Part shown: piece by piece, positions 32,587 to 45,161 of the stretch | Layout of the letters: each line of letters begins with the position of its first letter | Numbering within the stretch: position 1 is the stretch's first letter | NCBI GenBank assembly: GCA_020080175.1 | Contig: JAGHQL010000094.1 | Span: forward strand, 1-64,000 | Source: Glutinoglossum americanum | Taxonomy: Eukaryota; Ascomycota; Geoglossomycetes; Geoglossales; Geoglossaceae | DNA length: 64,000 bases | Reading direction: 5' to 3' | Made by a program: the position numbers and the translations under genes | Notes under the pieces: model-generated | Databases searched by the model: none | What the model was told of the DNA's origin: nothing | The model's input: the letters and a program-made list of their open reading frames with translations, nothing else

Positions 32587-35500
32587 TGGGTGATAAAGTG
32601 GTAGAAAGTGTATCCCGTGTCAATCGATGTCAAGAGCTGGAGCAGTTGTGGTAATGACAAAACAAAAGCTAATACAGGATAGAATATGAAGGGAGATCTT
32701 TTGATGGCATATCGCACAAAGCTGCGCGAAGGCGAGATCAAATAGGTAAATAGGCGATCGAAATTTCAGGGACAGGCGAGAGACGAGAGACGAGAAAGGA
32801 CTCACGTAAGATGTCTAAAGCTGTCGCGGCCAAATCTCATGGGAGAATCGGCGAAGTTCATGGAGAGCTTTGTTGCTTGCGGTGAGATTTCCGGGAGCTG
32901 AGACCGCAACCCTATCTTATTGACCCGTGCGTTACGCGATCGGTGTTATTTGGAATCGCCCAAAGCGAGGTACGAGTTTCGTCGTATTCGGTAAGAGAGA
33001 AGACTGCGCCTTGCTGTGGCTAACGTGTTAAACGTCTTAACTTGCCCCTAAGTCTGGTATTTGTCATTGACTTCGTGCAGCGGTGGCTTGAGAAAGACCC
33101 AGGAGCTGAAGCTCAGTTGGCGAGATCTGAGCGGTCGAGGCTTAATCATCCTGGACGCCCGTCAGCTTGGCAGACCGCCTTTTACCGTACCTTCTCATTT
33201 AGGGTAAGCAGTTACCTACCAACGCTTTGATGCACTACATACTACATAGATGGCGGGGAGTTAGGTCACCTACTATGTATAGTGTGCGCCGAGCTTTCTT
33301 CGGCGTCCGGATGGAGTTTGCCTCGATGTATACCCGCGGACTGACCATGAAGAAGCCGAGGCATCTTATCGCTTACACACGAATATTTGCTTGGTTGAAC
33401 ATCGGAAACTGCTATAATGCTCCGCGTATATCAAAATTTCTGATAAATTCCCCTACTATGTTTCTAAGCAAGCTTCCACTTGCGTTCTTTTCCACAGAGA
33501 ATTTCTGGTTTTTTCCTGTTCTAGCCACATTTTCGGCTTTTCGAGCGCGGATCGCTGATAGCAAAGCGAGCATATTTCCAGCCGGCGCCGGCCATATCCG
33601 AAGTGTGTCAAGCTGGTTAGCCTAGACACGTTTTCTCTGATGTATTGGCTACAGCAAGACTGTCCATTCGTCTTGGGCTAATTCGTGCCTGGCTCTATAG
33701 CCTGTTCAGCTGCTCATGCAGATGCGCTCCTCCTGCCGCTCTCCCATCGATGAACGGCACGGTATGTAAGCATATGAACGACGGTAACGTAACCTCTATT
33801 CTTGGCGATCTAGTTACAGGAGAGAGGAGACCTGGAGATGGTGAGGCGAGTGCTAGATCGTGGAGACTCAGCGGTGATGATGTATGGCGTAGCCACCAAA
33901 CATCCAACCCCCATTTATTCGCTCGGACCATACGATCTATACTCTCACATAACTCCCGTATTCCGGACTGGATCCAGTTCGCCTTTACTGGGCTGAATGG
34001 CGCCCTCGTAACTTAATCTAGTGCGATATTCCCATAATGTGAATCTGCCGTTGTTGTCTCAAACCATGTCTCCTGGATAGCCTTGTAGGGATACCGGGCA
34101 GGAATAGGTAATCTACTTCATCAATCAGCGGCTGAGATGCAGAGCCCTTTGACAATGGGCGTAGGCTATGGGCTTTCCGTTGGCCGTGAGGAATTGGATG
34201 AGGGATGAGAAGCATCCTGGTCGGATATTTTCGGGGGTGTCCAAGAATAAATGGTCAACCTGTGCGCGTCGCACTTGTCTATGCCGGCGCCTCAATTACT
34301 TGTGTTGCTTATCACTCGACACTCTTCGTTTGTGTAGGCATCGTCTCCGGAAGTGAAACAACTCACTACAACCTGTCAAAATACGAAGACTCAAAAGCGC
34401 ATAGAACACAACAAGCCTACCCCCAATCACTACCTATACCTTTAAACCACAAGTGAAAGTCTCCAATTTAAAACAAGCATAGCCTACTTTGTCTCAATTG
34501 GTTTTATATAACCGCTATTCAATACCTTAGCCTAACAAAGCATTCTCAGCCCATCCGCCATGGTATTTGATTTTGATTACATTTGTGTTGGGGAATTTCT
34601 CCGAGCCCCGAGCATTTGGCAACGGCTCTCCCTCCACAAAACGAACTGAACGGCTTCCGCCTGATGGCCTGCCCAAGACGGAACAGGTTTGACCAAGTGG
34701 CCAGAGAGGAGCAGGATAGACCTGCTAGAAAATTCCTTGGCTGAGTAGGAGTTAGGGTGGACTGACATGGCCATGTTCTTGTTGAACAAAAATTGATTTG
34801 ATGGCGTTAAAGGATACATCAAGATACGGTTGCGAACTATGTAGTATAATGCGGTGTATATTAGCATAGATGAGTTGGATTTGGAATTTGAAGATGCTCC
34901 GCAATTAGTGGAAATTAGCCATCGAGGGGAAGATTTGGTAGCGAGCTCGCCTCCGTCCCATTTGGCGGGTGAGTTACGCCACCTTGTACTCTCGCGTGAG
35001 CAGGCTGTGATCACTCCTTGATCCACAAACGTCGCACAGAATTTGCAGCACCCTTACCAGCTAATTGACAAGCTAGCTGTTGTGTTCAGGAATACTTTGC
35101 AGTATTTTGCGGGCGTGCAATTAATTGCAGGCGCTCGACTTAGCGTTACTGATAGTACGCAAGTCATGGATTGTATGCCAGGAGTTGCTGCGACTGCTAC
35201 GACTGCTACGGCCGCTAGGACAACTGGATTAGCGGACCTGATCAATGGCCCTTAGCGTGGCCTTTTTTTTCCCACTCGAGTCTGGCAGTTGGATCGAAAC
35301 CTCCACGGCCATTATTAACCATTCGGCAGGCTGTTCGCGCCTGGAGATCTGACAATCTATCTGCACTTAATCAGCAGCAAGCAGAACAACGCGTAATCTA
35401 CCCTCATCAACCGGACGATATTCTATTCTTTGTCAGCAATGACAATGTTGTCGTTCATGAATATAAACCCCCAGAAGACTCGGTACAGCACTGGGTCTCT

Positions 35501-35607
35501 TTGATTTTCCGTGAACCGAATACTTTGCTATATTCTACTTGTTTGATTAAGTTATCCTAAATATATATCTCTCTTTGTCTCCTTCGCGACATCCATTGAC
35601 ATTCCCA
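32587..35607. other. 3-kb intergenic region, divergent genes
   Basis: Between the start codons of the bZIP factor and of the dehydrogenase. Several open frames of 60-150 codons exist (for example minus strand 34577-35026) but none has recognisable domain features or conserved-looking composition. No tRNA, rRNA or clear transposon part was seen. It may hold long promoters or non-coding transcripts. Confidence 0.4.
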
Positions 35608-36760
35608 ATGGCTTCATTTACGAAGACTATCCACAAAGAGCCGTACCCGGCCATCTCCTCGTCCCTACCATCACTCTCCCAGGCCACGAAAACGGTTCTC
35701 ATCACCGGTGGTTCTACAGGCATCGGCTATGCTATCGCTAGGGCCTTCGCTTTCGCATCTGCCTCCGAGATCATCATCCTGGGCCGTCGTGCAGACTTCG
35801 TCTCTTCCGCAGCCTCTAGGCTCACAGCGGAGATGCCCGAATTCAAGGGCAAAATCGTCGGCCGCTCATGTGACATCTCCGATTCCTCGAGCGCCGCTGT
35901 GCTCTGGTCAGATCTTGAGAAAGAGGGCGTCGTGGTCGACGTCCTGGTCCTGAACGCGGCTCGTACCGGGAAACCGGGTCCGATCCTCCAGGTCGGGCAA
36001 GATGAGGTGTGGGCAGACTACGTAATGAATGTCCGGGCTAACTTGGACTTTGTGGAGAGGTTCTCTAAGCAGAATGAGCGGGCTCCGAACGGGAAAAAGA
36101 AGGTTTATTCTCCCCCCCTGACAAGTAGCCTGGTCCCTTCTGTGAATTGAATGACCTGCAAAGTGGGAGGCAGAAAGCCTCCTAAGCTCACAAAGTTCAT
36201 AGATGACCTAGTATCAGCGAACCCAAGCTAACCTTTCCCTTTAAAAAAAAATCGCAGTCTATTATTAATGTCTCCACAATGGCCATTCACGATTTCGTCG
36301 TGGCCGGTGACCGGCCAAACTACACGGCAACTAAGAACGCTGGCACGCTCCTCCTCCAGCAGATCGCCAAGGACATGCCTGTGGAGAAGATACAGATCAT
36401 CAGCTTCCACCCAGGCTGGATCCTGACTGAGGCGGCCAGGAAAGGCGGGTACGATGAGAAGTCTGCCCCGTGGGATGATGGTAAGGCCTTCTCTCCTCAG
36501 CCCTAAGTCTAGCGTTTCTTCCAAGCCGTTTCCTCACCTGTCCTTCCATTTCATCCATATCGGAGAGGATGTGTTAAGTCTCCGACCTAGAAAACCTCCC
36601 GGGTCACTTTGCCGTCTGGGCAGCATCTCCCGATGCCGCGTTCCTCCATGGCCGGTTTGTTTGGGCATGTTGGGATGTGGACGAATTGCGCACGGGGGAG
36701 ATCAGGAAACGCATCGATGCCGACCCGGATTACTTGAAGATTGGTGTTAAGGGTTTGTAG
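35608..36760 (+). CDS. Short-chain dehydrogenase/reductase
   Basis: Three exons (35608-36102, 36258-36480, 36591-36760) give 295 residues, standard for a classical SDR. The fold binds NAD(P)H and oxidises or reduces a small alcohol or carbonyl substrate that cannot be told from sequence. Visible motifs are the cofactor loop TGGSTGIG at 33-40, VLVLNAAR (the NNAG-region variant), IINVSTM with the likely catalytic Ser/Thr at 171-172, and Y187-x3-K191 (YTATK). After the lysine, FHPGWILTEAARKGG is the usual PG region. The C terminus (FAVWAASPDAAFLHGRFVWACWDVDEL) matches fungal SDRs with a short tail that continues as the ERG-like LRTGEI repeat-free end. It has no adjacent biosynthetic partner. Confidence 0.88.
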
Positions 36761-37110
36761 GAGGCTCTTGAGTTGGCCGTATGGCAGTAGTGGTGTTTTG
36801 ATGCTGTGGCTTAATTGGAGGTTTTGCATGTATGGAGTTCAGATAAGAGCCAATTTACCATCATTGCGTATAGCGAAGGTAGACTGCGCGAATGGAGTTG
36901 ATGCAAAAATGGATCATATAATGTCTAACTGTGGATCTCCAGAACCTTAGAGCTGTGTGGCGTGAGTATCACCAAGCTCACCGTTTAAAGCTACGCCGAT
37001 TAGGTGAGGTCGCAAGCGAAAAGTGTCTACCACCAGTGAATCATAGATGTCTATCATTGAACCATTCCTTAGGACCCTGAACCGGTGAGCCATGAGGCCT
37101 AAAAGCAATT
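36761..37110. other. Short intergenic region
   Basis: 350 bp between two plus-strand genes; presumably SDR 3' UTR and the promoter of the next gene. Nothing else seen. Confidence 0.4.
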
Positions 37111-39114
37111 ATGGATGTTCGTTCCTGTTCCAACGCACCGCCACTAATAGAGGTACTGGTTCACATCTCTGGTTCAAGTGGAGCGAGAGACGATGTGAGA
37201 TACAGAGCTCAGGCAGCGGCTTATCTCAACTTCGAACCATACCGCTCGAATGCCCTTTCACCCACTAAGGAACGCGCTACTGGCGATATAACACTAGCTG
37301 ATACTGTCAGTGTGGGGGGAATAGGTAAACGAGAAGCACTGCTGGGCATCTTTTCTGATTCAGTGGCCCTAGGAAACGCAGAAAAGAAAGACTTGCAGCT
37401 TTGGGATACAGCCCTTGAGGCTCGGAACGAAAATTCAAGGTTGAATATAGCTACTGGTCTTCTGGACCCATCTAGCCCGAGTATTGAGATTACAGCAATA
37501 CAAGGTGACCATGGGGCACCTCCCCCGAAGGTTCTGGCACCGTCAACGGTAGAGACACTCGACCAGACATCTTATGCACTTCAGTCGCCAGCGCGAACTA
37601 CCGCATGCACGAAGGCGCTCTTGGACAACCAAAATGATCTTTCTGAAGAGGGCGTCTCTCCCGGCATTCGACGCATTCAAATGAACTCCTCACCCCCGAA
37701 ATACACAACGCCACCACATCTTCCTTCTCGGGCCAAACGTCGGCGGGTCGAATCGCCGAATCGACCTCCTCAAAACGGCCATACAGAGTCGGGCCCATCG
37801 AACACCGAACATCCTTGTTCCCATATATTCGACATTATCAAAAGTGAGACAGTGCAAAGTCTGTTGAACTGCGGGGCATGCAAGTCGGGTACACTTCAGT
37901 ACATCTACAAATGTAATGATTGCATGCGCAGCCTCTGCAGCTCATGCTATGCAACATATCTGCGAGAACGAAAAGAGCAGAGGGCTGTTATAACACCGAC
38001 GAAGCAGCCACCGACCCCAGGCAAAAGACCACGCGAATGTCCACCCAGACGTGTGCCTACACTCTCTCCCCAAAAGGGCCGCAACGAAAACGTCCCGCTA
38101 TTCCCCAAATATGCCTGCCGTCACTCCTACAAACACGCCTCGGCTGGGTCGGGTTCTGAGCTGGTCTGCACCACCTGCTTTGACGCAGTGCCTGATGCAT
38201 TCAAGTGCATAAACTGCAGAAGTACACTTTGCCAACAATGCCAGAATAAGTACACAGACCCGCTGGTTCGGCTGAGCCCGCCGAAACCCCGCTTGCTTGC
38301 TCCGAAACGGCCGATCCCATGTGCATCACAGCCCTCGCCCCCGCAACCACTATCACCAGCTCATCCTCTCCAACCGTCTCCTGTGATTGCTCCTGATCAC
38401 CCTCCTGTCCCTCCACCTCCCTTGCAGGTTAGCCGACAGCAACAGCATTCTTCTCCTTCGAAGTTGAAACCTTCACGCAATGGCCGATCGTGCACTCCTC
38501 TTGCGCCATACTCACCTCCACTTGAACAACTTCGCAACCTTCCACCGACGGAGCTGTCACCTCCGCTGCTCTCTTCGTACCCGCCTTCTCCCTCTCCGCC
38601 CCCTTTCGCGACCGAAATACACCCGCCACCTCCTCGAACCTCTAGCCCCAACTTCCTCCCTCCACCGCTCATAACCGCCTCTCTCAGCCTTCTCGCTTCA
38701 AAAATGCCGCTTCAGAAGTACTTTTCCCCCGCATTCGTCGGTCGTCGCCTTCGCCCCATGGAACGCGGGTATTGGCGTATCCCCATCACCGCGTGGGAAG
38801 TCGGCGTTAAGGAACAGTTTTGGCGCTTCCTGGAGGAGTACGTTGGGGACGGGAGGGCAGGGTGGGGGGTTTGGGTTTCTAGAACTGTTGAGATGGTAAA
38901 TGGGAGTGCCGTGGAGAAGGAGGGTGCTGTAGGAGTGGGGGTGTGTGAAGTGAGGGATAGTGGTGCGGAAGCCGAGATCGTGAGGGTGTATTGCTGGGGT
39001 GAAGTTGTGGGATACGTGTGGCTTGTCATGATTATCGCTAGTGACAGGAAGGCCAGAGGGTCCAGGTGCTGTTGGGTCGATGGAGGTGAACAGTTTGTAA
39101 TTCGGATGGCTTGA
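37111..39114 (+). CDS. Uncharacterised protein with two Cys-rich zinc-like modules
   Basis: One open frame of 667 residues. The N terminus has PLIEVLVHIS and DDVRYRAQAAAYLNFEP, which look like a short conserved motif. Two similar cysteine modules follow, at about 236-285 (CSHIF, CGACKSG, YKCNDCMRSLCSSCY) and about 336-380 (CRHSY, CTTCFDA, FKCINCRSTLCQQCQ). Each has C/H followed by CxxC, then CxxCxxxxCxxC, a pattern like B-box or ZZ-type zinc sites. A long Pro/Ser-rich linker leads to a C-terminal segment from about 532 (YFSPAFVGRRLRPMERGYW, FWRFLEEYVGDGRAGWGVW, VYCWGEVVGYVWL) that looks folded and conserved. I do not recognise the family. A role in binding protein or nucleic acid partners is only a guess. 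Confidence 0.78.
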   Translation: MDVRSCSNAPPLIEVLVHISGSSGARDDVRYRAQAAAYLNFEPYRSNALSPTKERATGDITLADTVSVGGIGKREALLGIFSDSVALGNAEKKDLQLWDTALEARNENSRLNIATGLLDPSSPSIEITAIQGDHGAPPPKVLAPSTVETLDQTSYALQSPARTTACTKALLDNQNDLSEEGVSPGIRRIQMNSSPPKYTTPPHLPSRAKRRRVESPNRPPQNGHTESGPSNTEHPCSHIFDIIKSETVQSLLNCGACKSGTLQYIYKCNDCMRSLCSSCYATYLRERKEQRAVITPTKQPPTPGKRPRECPPRRVPTLSPQKGRNENVPLFPKYACRHSYKHASAGSGSELVCTTCFDAVPDAFKCINCRSTLCQQCQNKYTDPLVRLSPPKPRLLAPKRPIPCASQPSPPQPLSPAHPLQPSPVIAPDHPPVPPPPLQVSRQQQHSSPSKLKPSRNGRSCTPLAPYSPPLEQLRNLPPTELSPPLLSSYPPSPSPPPFATEIHPPPPRTSSPNFLPPPLITASLSLLASKMPLQKYFSPAFVGRRLRPMERGYWRIPITAWEVGVKEQFWRFLEEYVGDGRAGWGVWVSRTVEMVNGSAVEKEGAVGVGVCEVRDSGAEAEIVRVYCWGEVVGYVWLVMIIASDRKARGSRCCWVDGGEQFVIRMA

Positions 39115-40039
39115 GTCTTATCGTTTTTTCGTTGGTGTCTTGGAATCTAATACCCCCTTTCTTGTCACGACTCCGGCGTTTTACAAACCTCTTGGGGATA
39201 ATTGGGTAATAAAGGATATTAATTTGTTTATACCTTTATTGTTCTTCGGTCTCTTGGCGGATCTTTGGTTGGGCCTTTTGAAAAAAGATTATGGAGTTGG
39301 CGTTTTGGTTTAGCGGTCTTTCAAAAGTGGCGATTTAGTGGGTGTTGATCTAGTAAGGTCACTAGTAAGGTCACTAGGGAGGTGCGACGGCTATTTAATG
39401 ATCTAGAGTGGGTGCTTAGAATATGCATATGTGAAGGGCGTTTACAGTCAACTTTCAGAAGCGCTGATTCAGTCTGGGTAAATCCATTTCATTTCTGACA
39501 GAAAAATGAAATAAAGGAAAACCCTGGCTTAATATTTAACCCTTGAACGCAAATGATTCCCTCCGCTCTCAACCTTCATCATAACCAGAGTCACACCCCT
39601 CCTTGCACACCCCACGCTAGTTATCATTCACTCGAAGGTTAAAAACAGGATGAGGTAGACATTAGATACAATAGTACGTGCATTTCGACTAGCGCATTCC
39701 GAACTCCGGTTTTTTTCCAAATGCCAAGGGGGGCAAGCAAAAAAGGAGAAAGGGGTCAGGGTTTCGAGAAACCGCTCAAGCTGCATTCTCGGATGGCTTG
39801 GCTTTCTTTTGTTCAAATCTTCGACCGATTGGGGCGGAGATAGGAGAGGATATAGGGACGTGAAGGTCATGATAGGCTCCTTGCGTTTTGGCTTGATATG
39901 ATTCGCGCTTGAAAACTGAAGGAACGACAATTGAAGAGAGATGATTTTGCTGGATGAAGCATCTGATAAAAGCAGCCGAATTGGAAGAGAAGTAGACTCC
40001 GAGCTTTAATTAGTGCGAGTAGTAAATATCCTCCCTGCT
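39115..40039. other. Intergenic, convergent 3' ends
   Basis: Holds two 3' ends. A 12-base unit (CTAGTAAGGTCA) occurs twice in tandem with a partial third copy at 39350-39378. No gene recognised. Confidence 0.4.
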
Positions 40040-43000
40040 TCACCCAGCCCCAGTAACGCCTAGTCCTGATTGGCCTGGCTGCTGCTTCCCCCAGCCAGGG
40101 TGATGGTACTGACTCTGTCGATTCCCCTTATCATTGTTATTATCCTGACTTTCAGAAGATCCGGCTCGTTGAGCATATGGAGAATTTGGATTGCTGAAAT
40201 CGAAGTTGTGGGGATGGTTATTTTGGGATTTAGGATTGAATAGGGTATTTTGATTGCCGGGCCCCTGAACATGGCGTACAGAGCTCTCCTTCTGCCAGGC
40301 GTTGGCTTGGTAAGGATCGATGTCGACGCGAGTAGCCACTGGATTACTACTACGACCCTCTTTTGACCGAGGGGATGGGGTGTCGGTGGCTGTTGTGACA
40401 GTTCGTTTGGGCGACTTGCCGATGTCGCCGTAGCGCTTCAGTATCTCCTTAGTTGTGATATCCGCAGTGTTACTGTAGAGTGATGTATCGCCCAGGATAG
40501 ACTGGAGATCTTCCGGTACCTGGAGATCGAGTCAGCCAACCGTAACGTCGTAATTTCTTATCGGGCGACTTACTTCGCACATAGTGTCATTGCATTCAAT
40601 CAAGGAATGAACAGCTTCAATTGCTAGAAAGCTGTCATCCATGCCGACATTCTTGCTACTGGAGTAGAGGATATTCGGGGTAATGACTGTTGCAAGGTTG
40701 TGAATATCCATTTTACTACCGGATTCTTCGTCAACATGAGAAAAAGAGGAACACCATCCCAAGAAAGTGAACAGGATCTCCATCGAGTCTCTGTGGCTTT
40801 TTGGGAGGAGACAGCAGGTCAGATGTAACACTCTCCTTCTCTTGTCTTCATCTTGAATTTCTAGAACCGGTTAGCAGGGATCAAAATAGTTTAGAATGAT
40901 CAAGTCTTACTTTGCGATGTGATGAAGAGTCTGTGTAGCTTGAATGTCAACATCGGATCTGGCAGCTCTCTTAAGAACTTTTTCAGGAGAGCAGCCACTT
41001 GCACGGGATGCTCCTTGGTCAGGTCCACAGATTCGCTGCCCTTGCTATCGATAGCCTCTGCAAGCTCCTTTAGCCGTCGGATGTTACCATTCTTTCGGAA
41101 GACCCCTTCAACAGACATATCCATTTGCCGCATAGCGGAAACAGCGTCGTCGATCAGCGCTGGGATTCTTAGAGCACCGGGCCCAACGCCGAAAGTGCAC
41201 TCCGCACCATCTTTGTCCACGAGCGCGTCTAGTGCAACACCGAAAGCACCCTTCTTTTTTCCGGACCGTTTCCCGTCATTCTTGAACGCCTTTCCAAACT
41301 TTCCCCAAAATGTTGGCTTTCGAGATTCGATAAGGCCTAGTAGCTCTTCGAGGTTGAAGTGGCCTTCAAGAAGGGGTTCCATCGATAGGACGGCCACATG
41401 TCGCACGATAAAGTACTCTAAGGCGGATAACTCCGAAAAGTATTTCTTTCCCCGTTGGGCGGGAGGTTCGCCGCTCATAGGCGCGTCACCATCTTGACCT
41501 CCGGAGCCTCCTCGTTGATGGCCGTTGATAAGCCTGGGCTTTTCTGATTTCGATTGTTCAAGCAGATGCTTCGCGCCGTGTTTGTAGGCGTTTGGTCGCT
41601 GCTCTCTTGCTTGCTCGGCCGCCACAATACGTGGAATGTCATCTAGTGTAAGGGCGTCTTGGTTGCCGAACGTGAGTTCTGCTACTGCCTGGCCATCAGC
41701 GTCCTTGTCCTCTATGATTTGGAAACCGTGATTTCTCGAGTCTGAACCATCCGCTCCCGCTGAGCCAGGCCGGACACTCCGGCCTTCAGGACCATCGATG
41801 ATCCTAGATGTCCGTGCCTTCTTGGTCGTTGTAGAAAGATGTTTGTCCATTCTCTTGGACCTCATCCTCCGAATGTTGTCTAGAGTATTTGCATAGGCAT
41901 TGGACGGTCCGACCTGTTCGTCCACACCATATGATTTGGATCTTATGTCTGGCCTCAGCATAGGGCCTGGGGATGAGGACAACCTGTGACCCTCTCTCGA
42001 GTCGTAATTGGTTAAATTGGGATCGTCTGGTGAGCAATAAGGAGTCAATGGAACGAACGCTTCACAGATACTTCAACAAAGACACTTACCGGATGTGTGA
42101 GGAAGAGTTCCACCAGCTCTCAGCATCTCTAGGAGTCTCGCAAGTGCAACTCTGAGCAAAAATACGTATTGTTGTAATCTTGTAACGCGCTCAATTCCTC
42201 CGATTGACTTGGGAAAACGACTCTCGCAGGTCTGGCACGCCATGCGCTCCTCCTCCTCGCTCCATCTTGCGTCTTGTATACTTCTTCCTAGCTCTCTAAC
42301 ACAGTTGCCACAACTCATACAACCGAGATGCCATCGCCGATCACCAAGCCGCGCACACTCTTCTTCGATTGGACGCCTACATAGTGAGCAAAGGTCGGAG
42401 CGTTGGTCTGCCAGCCCATAAACGCCAGCGGTGAAATCTAGGGAATCGTCTGCCTCTTTGATAGCATCCAAATCGCCCAGGCCATCCATAAATTGATTGA
42501 GGCCCTCCACATTGTCTTTTTCTCGTTCTAGTTTGAGCGACCCTTGAAGGCTGATCCTAATCAACAGCTTCAGGTAGTGCGCTAGGCCCGTGACCAGGGA
42601 TAACAATTCCTGTGTGACCCCTAGTTTCCGAACCCCCGTATCTTGGGTTTTTGATAACAGTGAGAAGAAGGCCACAATTTTCTTACAGAGAAGTTTTGCT
42701 TCTCGAGGGTAGGACAGCCCTGCAGGAATTGAATTAGAATGTTTAATGTGATGTGGAGAGAGAGCAGTGTGCAGGATGTTCACCTTTCATGCCTTCCGAA
42801 ATCATAAGCGCATCTAACTTATCCGCTGATGTGAACAAGATATCCACGTGCCAGATAAATTTCTTCGCAATCAATACACCGTCGACATATGCGCCGTTGC
42901 TGACGTGAAGGAGCATGTCCGAGATACAAGCAGCGGAGGATTCTTCAAAAGAAGAAAGTGTGCTCCAAATGCGATATACTTTCTCTTCCATCCTCTCCTC

Positions 43001-43869
43001 CTTCTCTCGAACCGTCTCCCGCTCCTCGTCTGTCGCATCAACACCGTGGTGGGACATATTGTCACTAATAGCGCCAGGCGGTGCAAGGCGAACATTCCAG
43101 AATTTGTGGATCATGTAACACTCTGGATGCCAGTGCTGATTTTGCCCATTGCGGAAGATCTCCACGAATTGTTTTAGTATAGCTGTTTGGCAACCACTGC
43201 ATTTTTGCGCAAACTGAGTTGAATAATGGTAGTGACAATACACCTTCCCCTCATGCTCGTAATAGCTGTCCTGAGCGCCGAACACCGTTGGGCAAATAGA
43301 GCAAGTAAAGTGTTCGATGTGATATTTTCGATCCAAGGCTGTAATGTAGGAACCCCGGAGAGCGCCACCGCATTTGAAGCATAAAAGGTCTAGTCGTCGG
43401 AAGTAGTCGACCTCACAGAGTGGATATTGGCCGTTGTTCTCCTCATCATCAACAGGGAAGAACTTAGAAGCCACAATTTGTCCGCAATCCTTCCCGTCAA
43501 GTGTTAGCTAGGAAATACTTCATCTGATTCCGTAAAGTTCTATAGGGGACTGCTTACTCTGCATTTGAAACATTCCAGGTGGAAAGTGCCTCCTAACGCT
43601 CTCACAAACTGTCCAGTTAAGGGCTCTTCACACTTTTTGCAAACTCTTGTCGTGCCGCTTGTGCTTCTGTTTCCACCACTGCCGTTTGTCCGTGAGCGGT
43701 CTCGAACACCTGCTACCCTCTGATTCTCTACATCTCTCCCCAATTGGCTGTCTACTGGTGATAGAGATCTCGGAGCATCAACCGATCTGTCGGTTCCCGC
43801 TTGATTGAGGTGATCTCGAGAGTTCTGTCGTTCAAACGCATATTTATCATTCACTCTAGGAGACGGCAT
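40040..43869 (-). CDS. LRG1: LIM-domain Rho GTPase-activating protein (Lrg1-like)
   Basis: Six exons (43558-43869, 42784-43489, 42090-42719, 40911-42026, 40574-40860, 40040-40519) give 1176 residues. Lrg1-type proteins switch off Rho1 in cell-wall and polarity signalling. LIM1 is split by the first intron (CKKCEEPLTGQ, FHLECFKCRDCGQIVASKF). LIM2 starts CFKCGGALRGSYITALDRK, LIM3 CSGCQTAILKQFVEIF, and a further LIM is CSLCRRPIEEECARLGD with WHLGCMSCGNC. The RhoGAP domain in exons 4 and 5 has FGVALDALV, the arginine finger in MSVEGVFRKNGNIRRLKEL, LLKKFLRELPDPML, and NLATVITPNILYS. The tail (about 40040-40330) is Asn/Gln/Pro-rich. The ATG at 43869 is the first in frame. All joins are in phase. 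Confidence 0.93.
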
Positions 43870-45161
43870 TTGATTGTTGAATTCGAGCTGAGGAGGCAGC
43901 AGACTGTCAAACAAGGCGCAACATGAAAATCGCACTGGTGGGGGAGTGGACAACCAGATTATCAATGCCAAACACGAATTGCCGACAGGTCTCAGTCGTG
44001 CACGTCGGGCAGCGCAGGTGGCTTGTCACTGGTTCGCGACGAAGAGTAAATGTGAAACCCCCCCGAGCAACTGTGTAAATTTAGAAAAGACCTTGCTTTG
44101 ACGTTAGAAGGAACGAATGCAGAGTGATGTGGTTGATGCTGACAAGCCTGGGCCGGGTAGGAAAGAAGTCGGCAGTCGAATGGCTCGGTTCGTGAGTTGC
44201 TGTTGTGCTGGTTCGAGATTGTCAAGGCCGCCAGACGCAGATCAAGGAGGCGAAGCAACACAAGACTTTCCGCTATTCGCGATCACGAAGGACCGCACCT
44301 GCGACGAGTCAAAGGAATGGTGATATGTAGAGACTGCAAAGTAACTCGACTCGGCTGGAAAGAGGTGTTGAGTTGGTAGGCAGTGAAATTTAGGGTTAAA
44401 GTGGTCTTCACTGGTAATGTGCGTATGGTCATTGCAGCGCGTAGGGTATATACGTAGGAAACACTCTCTCATGCATTGGGTAATTTTACACGACGCGCAC
44501 GCGGAACATCTGATAATAGCATGTTTTCTGTCGGAAACAACTCATTTCCTGCATCAGTCGGGAAAGAAAACCTGAATTATGCGATATGAAGCCGTCGCGG
44601 CCTTTGTATACAGTCCTTCACAGGGTAATTTTCTGGTACCACTGCCTAAGAGGCAGCCTGCAATCCCTCACATATTAATTCGGCCGCATGTATTTCTGAT
44701 CCATAGGAGCCAACAGGCATGAATGTAAGCACATACATGGCACGAAACAGCTTTTCACGTCTGCGTGGATCAGGAAGGAGGGAGAAAGGAACTGCCAGGC
44801 TTTGTGTATCTCGTGATTCCACATTAAGGTGCCCCATAGAAGGCAGGCTGACGGTATGGGGCAAATTTTCTACCCTCTACGAGACGAGATCAGATATCCG
44901 GAAGCCAGTAGGCACATGACTTTTGCATACTTATATATTTTGAGCCCCAATTTCATTAAAAGGTCTATTCTCGTCTAAGCGATAGTATGAGTGCGTAGCT
45001 GCCTTGTAGTGGCTAATCCGTTTGCACGACTTGGAGGGCGCGACCAAAAACTAGATCCTTCTTCCTCTGGCCCCTTGCCAGACTTCAACCTCTTCCATCA
45101 TCTCCGAGGCGATCTCTGACCTTCGTCTTCGCTACCTTCCACGGCCACGGTAACAAGGAAA
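43870..45161. promoter_or_regulatory. Divergent promoter region, LRG1-like and E2 genes
   Basis: About 1.3 kb between divergent start codons. Open frames here (for example minus strand 43992-44261) lack recognisable features. No specific sites identified. Confidence 0.4.

Noticed and set aside
34577-35026. 149-codon minus-strand open frame
   Set aside because: No recognisable domain, poor start, and no conserved-looking motif.
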